Source: Rapana venosa (lineage: Eukaryota; Mollusca; Gastropoda; Neogastropoda; Muricidae). Taken from it: a DNA stretch of 64,000 nt. Location: positions 30,236,517-30,300,516 of the forward strand of contig CM054140.1 of assembly GCA_028751875.1 (NCBI GenBank). Direction: 5' to 3'. Below the pieces are notes generated by a model. That model made no database searches and was not told where the DNA came from. It saw only the letters and a program-made list of their open reading frames with translations. Every line of letters begins with the position of its first letter. Positions within the stretch are counted from its first letter, which is position 1. Made by a program: the position numbers and the translations under genes. Below are positions 35,301 through 45,900 of this stretch, one piece after another.

Positions 35301-38300
35301 AGACACAAGGTATTGATTTAATGTTAAAGAAACATTTAGATGAATTTGTTACATGTATGAGATTTACAATTCGTGAAAAAAAAAGAAGAAATATATTGTA
35401 TGCAATTCAGCACCATCTTTGTAATTGTAAACCTGTGTTTGTTGTAATTCAGCTCTGGTACTTTTTGATATTGCACAGTTCCTACATAAATATAGTACTG
35501 TGAGTGTGATATGACAAATTTGTGGATTTGTTTTTGTCTTTCTAAGTTTCTTAGGTTTTCAGTTTCACTTTCAGTTTCCACCCTTGCCAAATAATGTTCA
35601 AAAGACTTGACTGTAGAACTGTGGTAAAATCTGTTGTGAAACAATGGCATTTTGAAATTGCTTTGATAAATCAGAAATGTGCCCATGGGTTAGCAGCTGA
35701 TTTATATTTAATGATGTTGCAGTGAGGTGGGTTTAATCTGTGGATGGGGACTGGTTATTTGTTTTTCAGCTGGTGGAGTTGAAGAATGGGGAGACATACA
35801 ACGGACATTTAGTAAGCTGTGACAACTGGATGAACATCAACCTCCGAGAAGTCATCTGCACCTCCAGGGTGAGTATTTCAATTGATGAATGAGTGGTGAA
35901 TCTTGTACGTTTTACTCTAACTACAAGAAACAATTTTTTGTTGTTGTAAAAACAGAGCTGAAAAAGATGCCATAGGGAAGAGTGTCATACGTGCATTTGT
36001 ATTATGTGGGTGTGCATTTGGGCAGTTGTTATATGTTGATATTGATAAGAGTTTGAATCAGTTGGCAGAGACAATAAGTGTGGGCTGAATTTGGTTTTAA
36101 AAAAAGACATTTATTCAGAAACAGTAATAAGTGTGGGCTGAATTTGATGACTTCTTTTTATTTTCTAGGTAACAGTCTGAGGATAAAAAAGAAAACAGTA
36201 AATTAGCAGCCCTGCACAAGAGTTTTCATTTTGGTCTATGAAAAAACTGTGGGTGAGGTTTAAACACATGTCAATAATTATTACTTCTGTTGCTATAGGA
36301 ATGTACAACTGCTACTGCTTCTACTCTTCCTATTCGTTGGAAGTTACTTTAGAACTTCAGTTAATGACGTTTCATTTTTTATCTTGTCATGAAGAAAGAA
36401 GTAGATGTACTGGACCTGCTGTCTTGGCCACGTTTGTGTGCATTCATACGTATGCAACTTTTACAGTGCATGAGAATAAGGGAAATATTTTATGGAAATT
36501 AAACTGTCCACAGCTGTGTCAATGTTTTAGTGCTTCAATCACTTTGCTCCATTTCAGATTCTGTGTTGTAGATTGCAGTTCTTTAACCACAAACATTTAT
36601 AATCAAGTTGTGTAAAGTGATAGCAACTCAGAACCAGAATGTGATATTCATTTCTGGTTTGACTGGGAAAAAAACCCTCTCTTCATCAGCTTTAACCAGG
36701 CAGTATTATTTCCTGGGAGATGTCTTTTGCAGTTTCTTTCATTTTAATTACTCTCAATGATAAAATAAAATAAAAAAGAGTAAAACATAAAATCTGCAGT
36801 TTCATTCTGTACAAAACAACTTCTCTAATATTTGTTATGTCATGGGTGTGACTGTTGGTGATATGCTGTAACAGGATGGTGACAGATTTTGGAAGATGCC
36901 GGAATGTTACATCCGAGGCAGCACCATCAAGTATTTGAGAATCCCAGATGAGGTGATAGACATGGTGAAAGAAGAGGTGGTGCAGAAATCTAAGGGCAGA
37001 GGAGATTTCAAATCGCGAGGAGGAGGAAACCAGCGTGGAAGAGGCAGAGGTATATTCGGGTGTTTTTCTTTTTCTTTGTGTTTCGCTTTCTGAATGTGTG
37101 AATGTTTCTCATATTTGTTTTTGAAGCATGTTCATGTGGATAATTATGTTTCATTTGAGTTTTTTGGGTGTTTTTATAAAAAAAAGTAATGCTGATATAT
37201 GCCCTTTTACATTAGAGGTTGAACAACTTGATAGGTCCAGAAAACAAAGAGTTGTAGTACACAGTGTACAATTTGATATAAGATTTTGTATGTTTGGAAT
37301 CATTCTTAAAAACATGGAAAAAATGATTACAAGATAAAGAATAATTCATAATTTTTATGTGTGCTTAAGATGTGACTTAAGATTGTTGGGATAAGGTAAG
37401 ATATTTATTTATTTATTCATATATTATTTTTTATTATTATAAATGTATATATATACACACATTTCCTGAACACATATTTCCATTATTCTTTTCTTGTTCT
37501 TATTTCCTGCTTCTGTACTAACATCTTTGATTGTATTCTTTGGAATTGCTGCTGTAGTATTCCTACAGCTTATCTCTTCACCACCACCAATTTGTTTGTT
37601 GTTGTTTTTAAATGGACAAAGAAACCATAATTATATAGAGACCTGGGATTTGGTATATAATGGATGTAAATGGACAAAAATCTGATGAATAGCTCTTAAG
37701 TGCAGTAGTCATCATCGGTGACTCCTCAGGGAATTAAAGGATGAAAAAAACGGTCTTTCACCCCCCTGCCATAAATATTTCCCCCATACTAACTGTATAA
37801 TATCTTTTGATGGTTTTTTTTTCTCAGGAGTATTTCAAGTTAACTGTTTAATAAATACATGTAGATTTCTTTTTTTCTCAGGAGCATTTCTGTATGATAC
37901 CTGTGGATTTTTTTTCCTCAGGAACATTTTAAGCTAACTGTACAATATCTGTAGATTGTTTTTTTTTCTCAGGAGCATTTCTGAATGATACTATAGATTG
38001 TTTTTCTTCTCAGGAGCATTTCAATTTAACTGTATAATACCTGTAAATTTGTTTGTTTCTCAGGAGCATTTCTGTATGATCCTGTAGATTGTTTTTTCTC
38101 AGGAGCATTTCAAGCTAACTGTACAACACCTGTAGATTGTTTTTTCTCAGGAGCATTTTTTTCTCAGGAGCATTTCTAGCTAACTGTACAATACTTGGTA
38201 GATTGTTTTTTCTCAGGGGCATTTCAAGCTACCTGTACAATACCTGTAGATTGTTTTTTCTCAGGAGCATTTCAAGCTAAGTGTACAACCAACACCTGTA

Positions 38301-38616
38301 GATTGTTCTCAGGAGCATTTCAAGCTAAGTGTACAACACCTGTAGATTGTTCTCAGGAGCATTTCAAGCTAAGTGTACAACACCTGTAGATTGTTGTCAG
38401 GAGCATTTCAAGCTAAGTGTACAACACCTGTAGATTGTTTTTTTCCTCAGGAGCATTTTTTTCTCAGGAGCATTTCAAGCTAACTGTACAATACCTGTAG
38501 ATGTTTTTTTCTCAGGAGCATTTCAAGCTGGAGGGCGAGGAGGACGTGGTGGAGGCCGAGGAGGAGGAGGAGGAGGAGGGGGTCAGCAGAGACCAGGGAA
38601 GACCCGGGGACAGTGA
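30607..38616 (+). CDS. LSM4: U6 snRNA-associated Sm-like protein LSm4 (all but the initiator codon)
   Basis: Subunit of the LSm2-8 ring that binds the U6 snRNA 3' end in the nucleus, and of the cytoplasmic LSm1-7 ring in mRNA decay. Exons: 30607-30648, 35770-35868, 36875-37049, 38516-38616 (stop TGA 38614-38616). The protein starts [14 protein letters not shown] after an initiator Met on an unseen upstream exon, then shows the Sm1 motif [20 protein letters not shown] with MNINLREV and the Sm2 motif [15 protein letters not shown]. The tail is Arg/Gly-rich (RGG-type), ending [13 protein letters not shown]. With Met it is 139 aa, the same as human. All phases agree and no frame break is seen, unlike neighbouring genes. 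The last exon is preceded by an array of copies of its own acceptor. Confidence 0.96.
30853..34333. mobile_element. 3.48-kb DNA-transposon-like element with 15-bp terminal inverted repeats and 7-bp target duplication
   Basis: The left end TAGGTAGCGGCAGCC (30853-30867) is the exact reverse complement of the right end GGCTGCCGCTACCTA (34319-34333). Immediately outside both ends lies gacagag (30846-30852 and 34334-34340), a perfect 7-bp direct repeat. No transposase was recognised; small frames on the minus strand (33057-32767, and an acidic peptide around 33345-33220) are unidentified. The interior includes a CpG-rich, GATCG-rich stretch (31380-31930), a C run (32221-32234) and a CA microsatellite (32296-32360). 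It lies in the LSM4 intron between 30648 and 35770. The superfamily is unassigned; a 7-bp duplication does not fit the commonest classes. Confidence 0.75.
32296..32361. repeat. (CA)n microsatellite
   Basis: About 32 CA units inside the TIR element. Confidence 0.93.
34360..34480 (-). repeat. SINE 3'-part fragment
   Basis: 'gctagagctctgaggtacac' and 'gcattccaactttggggaga' match the distal part of the SINE at 6300-6708. It begins just outside the TIR element. Confidence 0.6.
34655..34911. repeat. Strand-asymmetric A/C-only tract
   Basis: About 255 bases made almost only of A and C on the plus strand (runs of C3-C8 alternating with A runs, CAA and CAAA repeats). The minus strand is therefore G/T-only with many G runs. 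Long apparent ORFs on both strands here result from lack of stop codons in such sequence. Confidence 0.9.
35869..36874 (+). other. LSM4 intron between exons 35770-35868 and 36875-37049
   Basis: AT-rich. A phrase 'aagtgtgggctgaatttg' is duplicated 54 bp apart (about 36077 and 36131). Nothing else was recognised; the 125-codon frame at 36238 looks like intronic noise. Confidence 0.5.
37826..38515. repeat. Minisatellite of about 16 copies of the LSM4 last-exon acceptor
   Basis: Unit about 40-50 bp: 'gattgttttttctcaggagc' + 'atttcaagctaactgtacaa' + 'tacctgta'. Each unit contains ttttctcag|GAGCATTTCAAGCT, the real 3' splice site plus first 14 bases of the final exon (38516-38529). The last unit is the functional one. 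Copies near 38147 and 38445 have an extra internal half-unit. All other copies diverge exactly after 'caagct', where the true exon continues into Gly/Arg codons. Confidence 0.95.
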
Positions 38617-38993
38617 ATGTACAGCAGCAACAGTTTGTAGACTTACGTTTCTTTTTCTCTCCATTCATCTCTCTCCATTGTTGTTGAGGACACCTGACAC
38701 TGGCAGCACAATGTCATGCGCACGTGAACAAAAGAAAATGTTCTGGACGACTTTTATGAGTGCTTGTATCCTTTCTGTTTTTTGTTTTCTGTCCCTGAAT
38801 ACTGAATTTGAAAAATTGTTTTACAAGGCTTAGTTTGATATTGTATTTGCAGTATTGATTGTTTTTAGGTTTTGTTAAACCATAAGTTAAACCTTAAGAA
38901 GAAAAAAAGACCGTTTTAAAAAAATCAGAGTAGTTAAATCAGCAGGAGACATGGGTGAAATATTACTTGCCTGCTGCAATTTAATTGTGTTTT

Positions 38994-38999
38994 AATAAA
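38994..38999 (+). terminator. Candidate LSM4 polyadenylation signal
   Basis: AATAAA 378 bp after the LSM4 stop. Another lies at 40363-40368, beyond SINE-derived sequence. Which is used cannot be told from sequence. Confidence 0.45.
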
Positions 39000-39044
39000 T
39001 CAGTTACACTTCTTCTTCAGCATGTACAGAAGACGCAACATGTA

Positions 39045-39350
39045 CACTTCTTTCAGTTGGGGCAGATTTCTCTGTGTGAAATTCAAGGAGAGTGCTTCAC
39101 CTTGGGGGCAGTGCCATCCTTTAAAAGCATTTTATTGTTGTGTCTCTATAAATATCTATTTCCGACTGGTTACGAGACTGGCTTTTTTCTTTGCCAAAGA
39201 CAATTCATGTGTGTTACTCATGGAACCTCTGTTTATTGTCTCATCTGAAAAACTTGCACCCAGACTACCATTCAAGCCTCATGGATGGAATTAAAGTTTG
39301 GGTTAAGGTGGAGATTGAACCCATGACTTCTCACTTTCTATGTAGGTATG
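39045..39350 (-). repeat. Third-family SINE fragment, antisense
   Basis: 'ttggggcagatttctctgtg', 'gaaattcaaggagagtgctt', 'ctgtttattgtctcatctga' and 'gcacccagactaccattcaa'. It is the reverse orientation of the element at 27560-27880. Confidence 0.6.
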
Positions 39351-40494
39351 TCACTGTCTGTTCAGTTTTGTCCACAGCTAGAGAAACGCATAGAAATGGT
39401 TTGTATCACTTTCAGGCACTAAGGAAGTCATGTTAGGCTCGCACACAGTGGCCATCAGTTGTCTTGTAAAACCATGCAACTGATTTTCGTAAGTGGTGTC
39501 TTGTCCATAACTCATTATTTGCATATAAATCTTTATTTACAGCTTGCAAAAACTGTCACCTTTGGGGGGGATTAAACAGGTATTTAAAACTAGAAAACTT
39601 TTGACTTGATTTCTCTGCATTGACTAGTCATTGTCAGTGCCGTTAATTTTATTGTGTGTATTGACCTTTTTGTATCAGACTCATTTTTGTTTGAACTTTT
39701 ATTTTCATGAAAAATGCTTCTGTCATCTGGCCCATGCAACAATCAAAATAGTGCTATATAATTATCTAAGTGGTCTGTATAAGTGTTGATGATGGCTTCA
39801 AGAACATTTGAATTTTAAAAAAAAACAACTTAAAAAATTGCAAAAGATAAACATACATTGTACAAAATACCATAATCGCAGTTATAAGAACAGTTTAATA
39901 ATGATAAGTTATTGTTGATGTTGAGGGTTTTAGGTCAGTACTAAATGACTGTTAAAGAATCAAAGAGTGAGGAAATTGTAAACAGAAGCAGTTATGTATT
40001 GTGAAATCACGAGCTGGATGTTTCGTAAGAGTGTGGTCATCTTTTTCACTGAAAGTGTTGGTCATATAATGGTAGACTGGTCATTTGATGTTTATCCATG
40101 ATTTCATGGTTTGTACAGATGTAGACTGTTGCATGTACAGGTACAGTTTCAATATCTGATATGAGATGCTAAACTTGCGTTTAGAAGCTGAATGAAAGGA
40201 AAGGTCATTTACGAAGTGTGAGTGCGATTGTGGATGAATGACGTTTGGGTATTTCAGTTGCTTTGTTTGCAGTCTTGGCTGGCTACATTTATTTTCCAGT
40301 GAATTTGTGTAGAGATGATGGTGCATCACATTTTGTTAAGATTTTTTGACTGAGATTGTCAAAATAAAAAGGAAAACCCAGTTGTGAATTGTAGTCAGTG
40401 TGAAGGATGTAAGTTTGGAAGATTTGAACTTTCTATTCACCTCCCACTGTTTTTTGCTGTGAAATGGTTTTTTGTTCGTTTGTTTGTTTTTTGT

Positions 40495-40870
40495 TCCTTG
40501 GCTACAATTGCGGTTCACTACTGGCGAGATTTTGCGTAGTGACTGTTTTTACCTGCTGTTAAGGTAGCTGCATTGTGACTGTGGGGATGGTGTCTAAACA
40601 CACCTATGTGCATGTGGATTTTTGTTGTTTTTTAATCCTGTCATCCGTTCCCATGGGTAGGAAATGGCCTACTATTCTAAAAGGTGGAACAAGTTTTAAA
40701 TTTGTACACAAGATGTTTTGTGTGCTTTTGCTCACAGGGGCTCAGTTTGCAGTCTCATTCAAAGGACTTTGAAGCGAGTGGAGTCAGTGCTAATGGTAAC
40801 TCCAATGTTAAATCCCCATAAATGGGCATCTCCGTGGTGGCTTGATCCCAGGCTGTTTTGCTAACAGACT
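40495..40870 (-). repeat. tRNA-derived SINE, antisense, diverged
   Basis: 'gttaaggtagctgcattgtg', 'atggcctactattctaaaag' and the core 'gctcagtttgcagtctcatt' follow the same order as in 12845-13295. Confidence 0.6.
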
Positions 40871-41061
40871 TTAGGTCTTCAGCTGGAGAAAAGGTCCCAA
40901 AGGCAACAGATGTCGCATGAAAGGATCAATACTTTGAAAATCATTGTGGCAACCTTCTCAACCTTGACACATACCCCCACACTTCTCACACATTTTGTAC
41001 AGCAATGTTTAGAAAAAACAAAGCATCAAATTCAAAACAAAGTATTCTGACTAAACTCAGC

Positions 41062-41067
41062 TTTATT
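41062..41067 (-). terminator. Candidate P450 polyadenylation signal
   Basis: TTTATT on plus (AATAAA on minus) 1.87 kb past the P450 stop. It would imply a 3' UTR over 41050-42931. Confidence 0.35.
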
Positions 41068-41129
41068 GTTACAAAAAGGTAAGACAATTCCCTGATTACA
41101 AGCAATGTACAAGTATAACAGTAACTCGA

Positions 41130-42590
41130 TGATAATCTTTATTCCCCTGAAGAACATGATTTTTACATATTTCAAGTAAACCTTTTTGTGTGTGAGTGTA
41201 AAAATAATTGTTGTAATGCACACTTCCAGCAAAATATATCAAAACATTTAAGAAACTCAATAATAAAATGAACTTTTCCCCCAGAAGAACATGATTTTTT
41301 TTCCATATTTCAAGTAAACCATTTTTTAAAATAATTATGTAGTAATGTACGCTTCCTGCAAAATATCAAAACATTCAAGAAACTCAATAACAAAACAAAC
41401 TTTTTTCCCCAGAAGAACATGATTGTTATTTTACATTACAAGTTAATAATTTTTTTATATGTAGACTTCCTCCAAAATATGAAAAAACATTTATGTTATT
41501 CACAGAATTTTGGACAATACACAGCCCACACAACCCCAACAACACACAACCCCACAAACTCACATGGTATAATTATGCGTTTCCCCAGCTAGGCATAAAT
41601 AACATTAACCCTTAACCTGTGAAGTAATTTTCCTTTAAACAAATTGGTGTTGAACAAAAACAATCTGGCTAATGCAATAGATGTAAAAAGACCCATGTTT
41701 TATGAAAGAAAAATAAATGAACAATGACATACACAGCTCTTTTATTCTGATTAGAATAATAAACCTGTGACCTGGCAAAGCATTTTCGCCAGGTTGAATT
41801 TTGTGATCCATGTTCAAGAAGGGCACACTATACTTGGAAGGTTAGATTAGAAGGTAATTTATTTACTGGTTAGCAAGTAATTTTTGGATTCGACAAAGAA
41901 AAGCTATTGAAAAGTTCACAATAGCTTTGGTATACAGCAGATCTTGAGAACCGACATGGAAAAGATATTTTGTTAAAAAGGTATACAGCAGTATGCAACA
42001 GCTTCGAGTATTTAACAAAGAAAAGCTCTTAAAAAATTATACATCAGCTTTGGAGATTCAACAAAGAAAAGCTCTTTCTTAAAAAAGAAAGAAAAAGAAA
42101 AGGTATACAGCAGCTTTGGAGAGTCACAAAGAAAAGCTTTATAAAAAGGTATCTAGTAGTAAATGTAATGATTGATCTTATAGGAATTCATAGGAAACCA
42201 TTTTTTTACCATCAATGGCCCAAACTCACTGTTTCTTGCTCTTATAGGAATTCATAGGAAACAATTTTTTTACCATCAATGTCCCAAACTCAGTTTCTTG
42301 CTCATGTCACAACCTGTGCCAAAGACTCAGACAGGCAAGAGAGAGGATATAAAAAGAAAACTTGTCAAATATAAATACCCCACCCAATTTCACACTGTCT
42401 TTTGTTAACATTCGTATACAAATTCATTCATTCATCCACAAAATTTGTGTCTTTTCATAAAGAAGGCATTTTCAGTTAGTCATACAACATTTTCAGTTAG
42501 TTTGTCACACTGCATTTTCAGTTAGTTTGTCATACAGCATTTTCAGTTAGTTTGTCATACTGCATTTTCAGTTAGTTTGTCACCCTGCAT
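41130..42590. repeat. Mosaic of four small tandem arrays in the presumed P450 3' UTR
   Basis: 41140-41480: three about 120-bp units with 'agaagaacatgatt' and 'caaaacattcaagaaactca'. 41890-42150: units with 'caaagaaaagct' and 'ggtatacagcagctttggag'. 42178-42303: two units of about 63 bp with 'aggaattcataggaaac'. 42462-42590: five 29-bp units 'cattttcagttagtttgtca'. No coding potential. Confidence 0.8.
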
Positions 42591-42931
42591 TCATTCACAC
42601 ACATACAAAGTCCTCTTAGAGGCCCTAAGGGTAGAAAAAAAACGATTCTTAAGACACACACGTATATGGTCCTGAAACCTAAAAGATAGGGTCCAACTGA
42701 ATTTGAAACTGTCATCTTATTCACAACTTTTAAAATTTAAAAACCATAATTTTTGGCTAGTATTCTGTATGCCATTGACGACTGAGTGAAAGGTATAATC
42801 TTCTTGAGCAACATCTAGAATTGCACCAACCCAAACGTTATTTGAAAAATCCAGAAAATCTGGTAGCAAAATCCTTCAGAGGTGCCCCAACAACAGCTGA
42901 TGACCACACTGTGGGACAGGTGAAGGGAAGG

Positions 42932-45900
42932 TTAACTTCTGGGCACTGCTCTCACTCTGAAAGGTTGTGTGTCCAGCGTGGCTCCCAGGATGCCTTGTAA
43001 AGATGGCAGACTACCATCCTCAGGCGGGAGAAAGACGAAGTGTTGGATCATAGCGGACAGGAAGAGAAACAGTCAGCTATGGCCATATTTCTCCAGGCAT
43101 ATTAGACGACCTGTTGTACATAAAAGTATTCAGGTTCATACTGAAAAACGAAACAAAAAATCCATACCCTATTTCTGCCATGGGGGTCAGGGGTGGGGGG
43201 AGTTAATGTGTACTGAATAGAAAATCTGAAAGACTTCAACGGTGGATCACACCTAGTTGCTTCGAGCTGAGATTTTGACAGACAGCCTGGATGTGGGACG
43301 ACCACTGACCGTGCAATTTTTAGGGATATTCTTCGCTGGAGTACCATGAGACCAACATCCATTCCCATGGGGAAGTCCTAGGTTTTGTTTGGCACAAACA
43401 AAGATAATCTGACACAAAACCCATTCCGCCTACAGATGGGAGGCCATTGCCCAGATGAGTAAAGGTCTGACAACTGTAAAAACCACATTTGGGAAAGAGT
43501 GTCGTTTAGACATATCCTGAAGAGGAATGTTGGTGAAATATCCAAAGGTAGGGACCATATATGGAACAAGTCTTGCCATGTGCTAACGAACCCTAGAGCT
43601 TAGCTGAGGATATAAAAAAGAGATATCAAAAGACAGAACCTTGCCCTCGTGCGTGCGCTCATGCGTGCGTGCGCACACACACACACAGTCCTTCAGATGA
43701 GACTATAAACCGAAGTCTCATGTGTGAATGCACACAGAACATCTTGTGCACACGTTAAAACCCATTCCACTTTTTGTAAGAGTAGCCACTGTGTGCCGGT
43801 GGAAACGGATGACAAAGTTTACAAAACTGCATACACATGGGGACTGGCTGTAAAAAAGCACATGAGTGCTTATTCCATTATCCTTGAAATAAAAACACAC
43901 ACACATATACATATCCACACTAGTATACATACTTTTTGATTATTGAAGCAAACGCAGAAGAAACGATACAAAAACAAAATGCAAGAACTCTAAAGGGATG
44001 CAAACCAGCAATATTTGTTGCAAGGGGTGTGAAATATTTCACTGAAAACCTGAACTAGATATAGATTGAATTTTTTCAATGTTTTTTTTCTTCCAAACTA
44101 AGTAAATAATTATACACCAAATATATATTTCAAAGACAGTCTTTTTAAAAAATAAACAACAACTAAAAACAGCTAATAAAATGAAGCAACAAATGGAACA
44201 GATGACAGAACTTACAAAACCACGCACGCACGGGGACTGGATGTAAAAAAAGCACATAAGTGCTTATTCCATTATCCTTGATATAAAAGAATTTTTTTTA
44301 AAAAAGCTACTGCTCTACAATATGGTAGATTCTTGCAGGCATACGCACATTTAAATAAGTACAGTCTGATGATTCAGAACACCGCTTATATTATTCTTTC
44401 TTAACATAATCTTTCTCTGACTGACATTTCTCTTTCTTGATTTTCTTTCCAGCTCAAAAGCAGTCCCATATCTGTGATCAACACTTACGACACAGAGACA
44501 AAGAAATAACAAAGCAACACGATATGAATCATTCAGCATCATTTCCATATTTGTTGTTATACACCTTACCAAATAAGAGTTGTAAAAAAAAAAATTACAT
44601 GAGTCATTGAGTGTTTATTATTATTCTTGAAATAAAAGAAAAAAATAAATGAATAAATAAATACAAGAATAAATAAATAAATAAATACCAGTGTGTCAGA
44701 CAAGACGGACAAATAATTTACAAACTCACCAAGAAAGAATGGGATGAATTCAGCATGATGTACACATTTCCCAGAGTCACCCAGAAACCTCTCTGGTTGA
44801 AAAACTTCAGGGTCTTTCCAGGTCTGCTCATCTGACAGCACAGACTCCATAAAGGGCAGAATGACAGCGCCTTTGGGGATGTAGTAGCCATGAAAAACAA
44901 AGTCCTCCGACACTGAATGCTGAATGGCAAAAGGTGCAATGTTAGCTTTGCGTAGAACCTCCATTATCGTGGCCTCGACATAAGGCAGGCTGAGTTTGTC
45001 TTGCAGTGTTGGTAGTCTGCTGGTGCCAACGTTGTCCTGAATTTCTTGGAAGCATTTGTCTTGTACCTGTGGACATGATAAAGAATGTTCAGCAAGTATT
45101 CATCAGTTTTGTTTCACACAACGTTTAGTGTATGCTGGATTAGAATTGACCTCACTGTTCGTCTTCTGACCAGCAGATACATACATGGCCTATTTCCAGA
45201 TGGGAGCCTCAAAGTAGCTTTTTACTGGTACTGATACCAAAGACTGCTAGATCCCTGCGGGCTGCTAGCTTCATGGATGGAAAAGAACTGCCTGAGTACA
45301 TATGACCATTAGACTGAAATGGGAATATGTAGTGGAGAGTAGCAGCAACATGACGCCATGGAAGGCAAGGCAGGAAAATCAAACACACATACACACACAA
45401 AAGGTGCATATCTAATAGAATGACTAGTAACTGGCTGACAGACGAAAACGAGACAAACCTGTGGGTAGTGTAGGAAGTAGACCAGAGCCCAAGAGATTGC
45501 GGTTGCTGTAGTCTCCATCCCCGCACCAAACAGGTCACCAATCACTTGTAGGAGATTTTCCTCTGAATGAACAGAAAGCAAAAAATACCCATTATCTGAG
45601 CTGTATCTCAGCAAACTTGGAATAGAGCTGAGAGTGCCTTTCAAAATCACAGAAAAAGCCCACTTCTCAGTTAAATAAGGTTTTCAAAATTGATAATAAT
45701 TGGTGTTCCCTGATCTGGTATGGCTAAAAAGATTAGGATAACTCAAAGACGTTTACCAAAAATGACTGTAACGAAAACTGCAGAAGACTTGGACAAAAAT
45801 GTTGCCTGTATTATAAAAAAACAACCCAATTTTTTAAAATCTAAAACCATTTTGTCACTGCTGACTTCACCATTATGCTTGTTCTCTCATGCATGTCAGT

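Noticed and set aside
36238..36615. 125-codon ORF in an LSM4 intron
   Set aside because: No recognisable domain, and it lies between two well-supported LSM4 exons in AT-rich sequence. It is probably chance.
43250..43378. Minus-strand frame with SVVVPHPG then LSVKISARSN and a stop, looking like a P450 C-terminus
   Set aside because: It needs a frame repair and has no haem region. The exon at 43110-42932 fits the preceding phase and has the haem Cys and a normal C-terminus, so this stretch is intronic.
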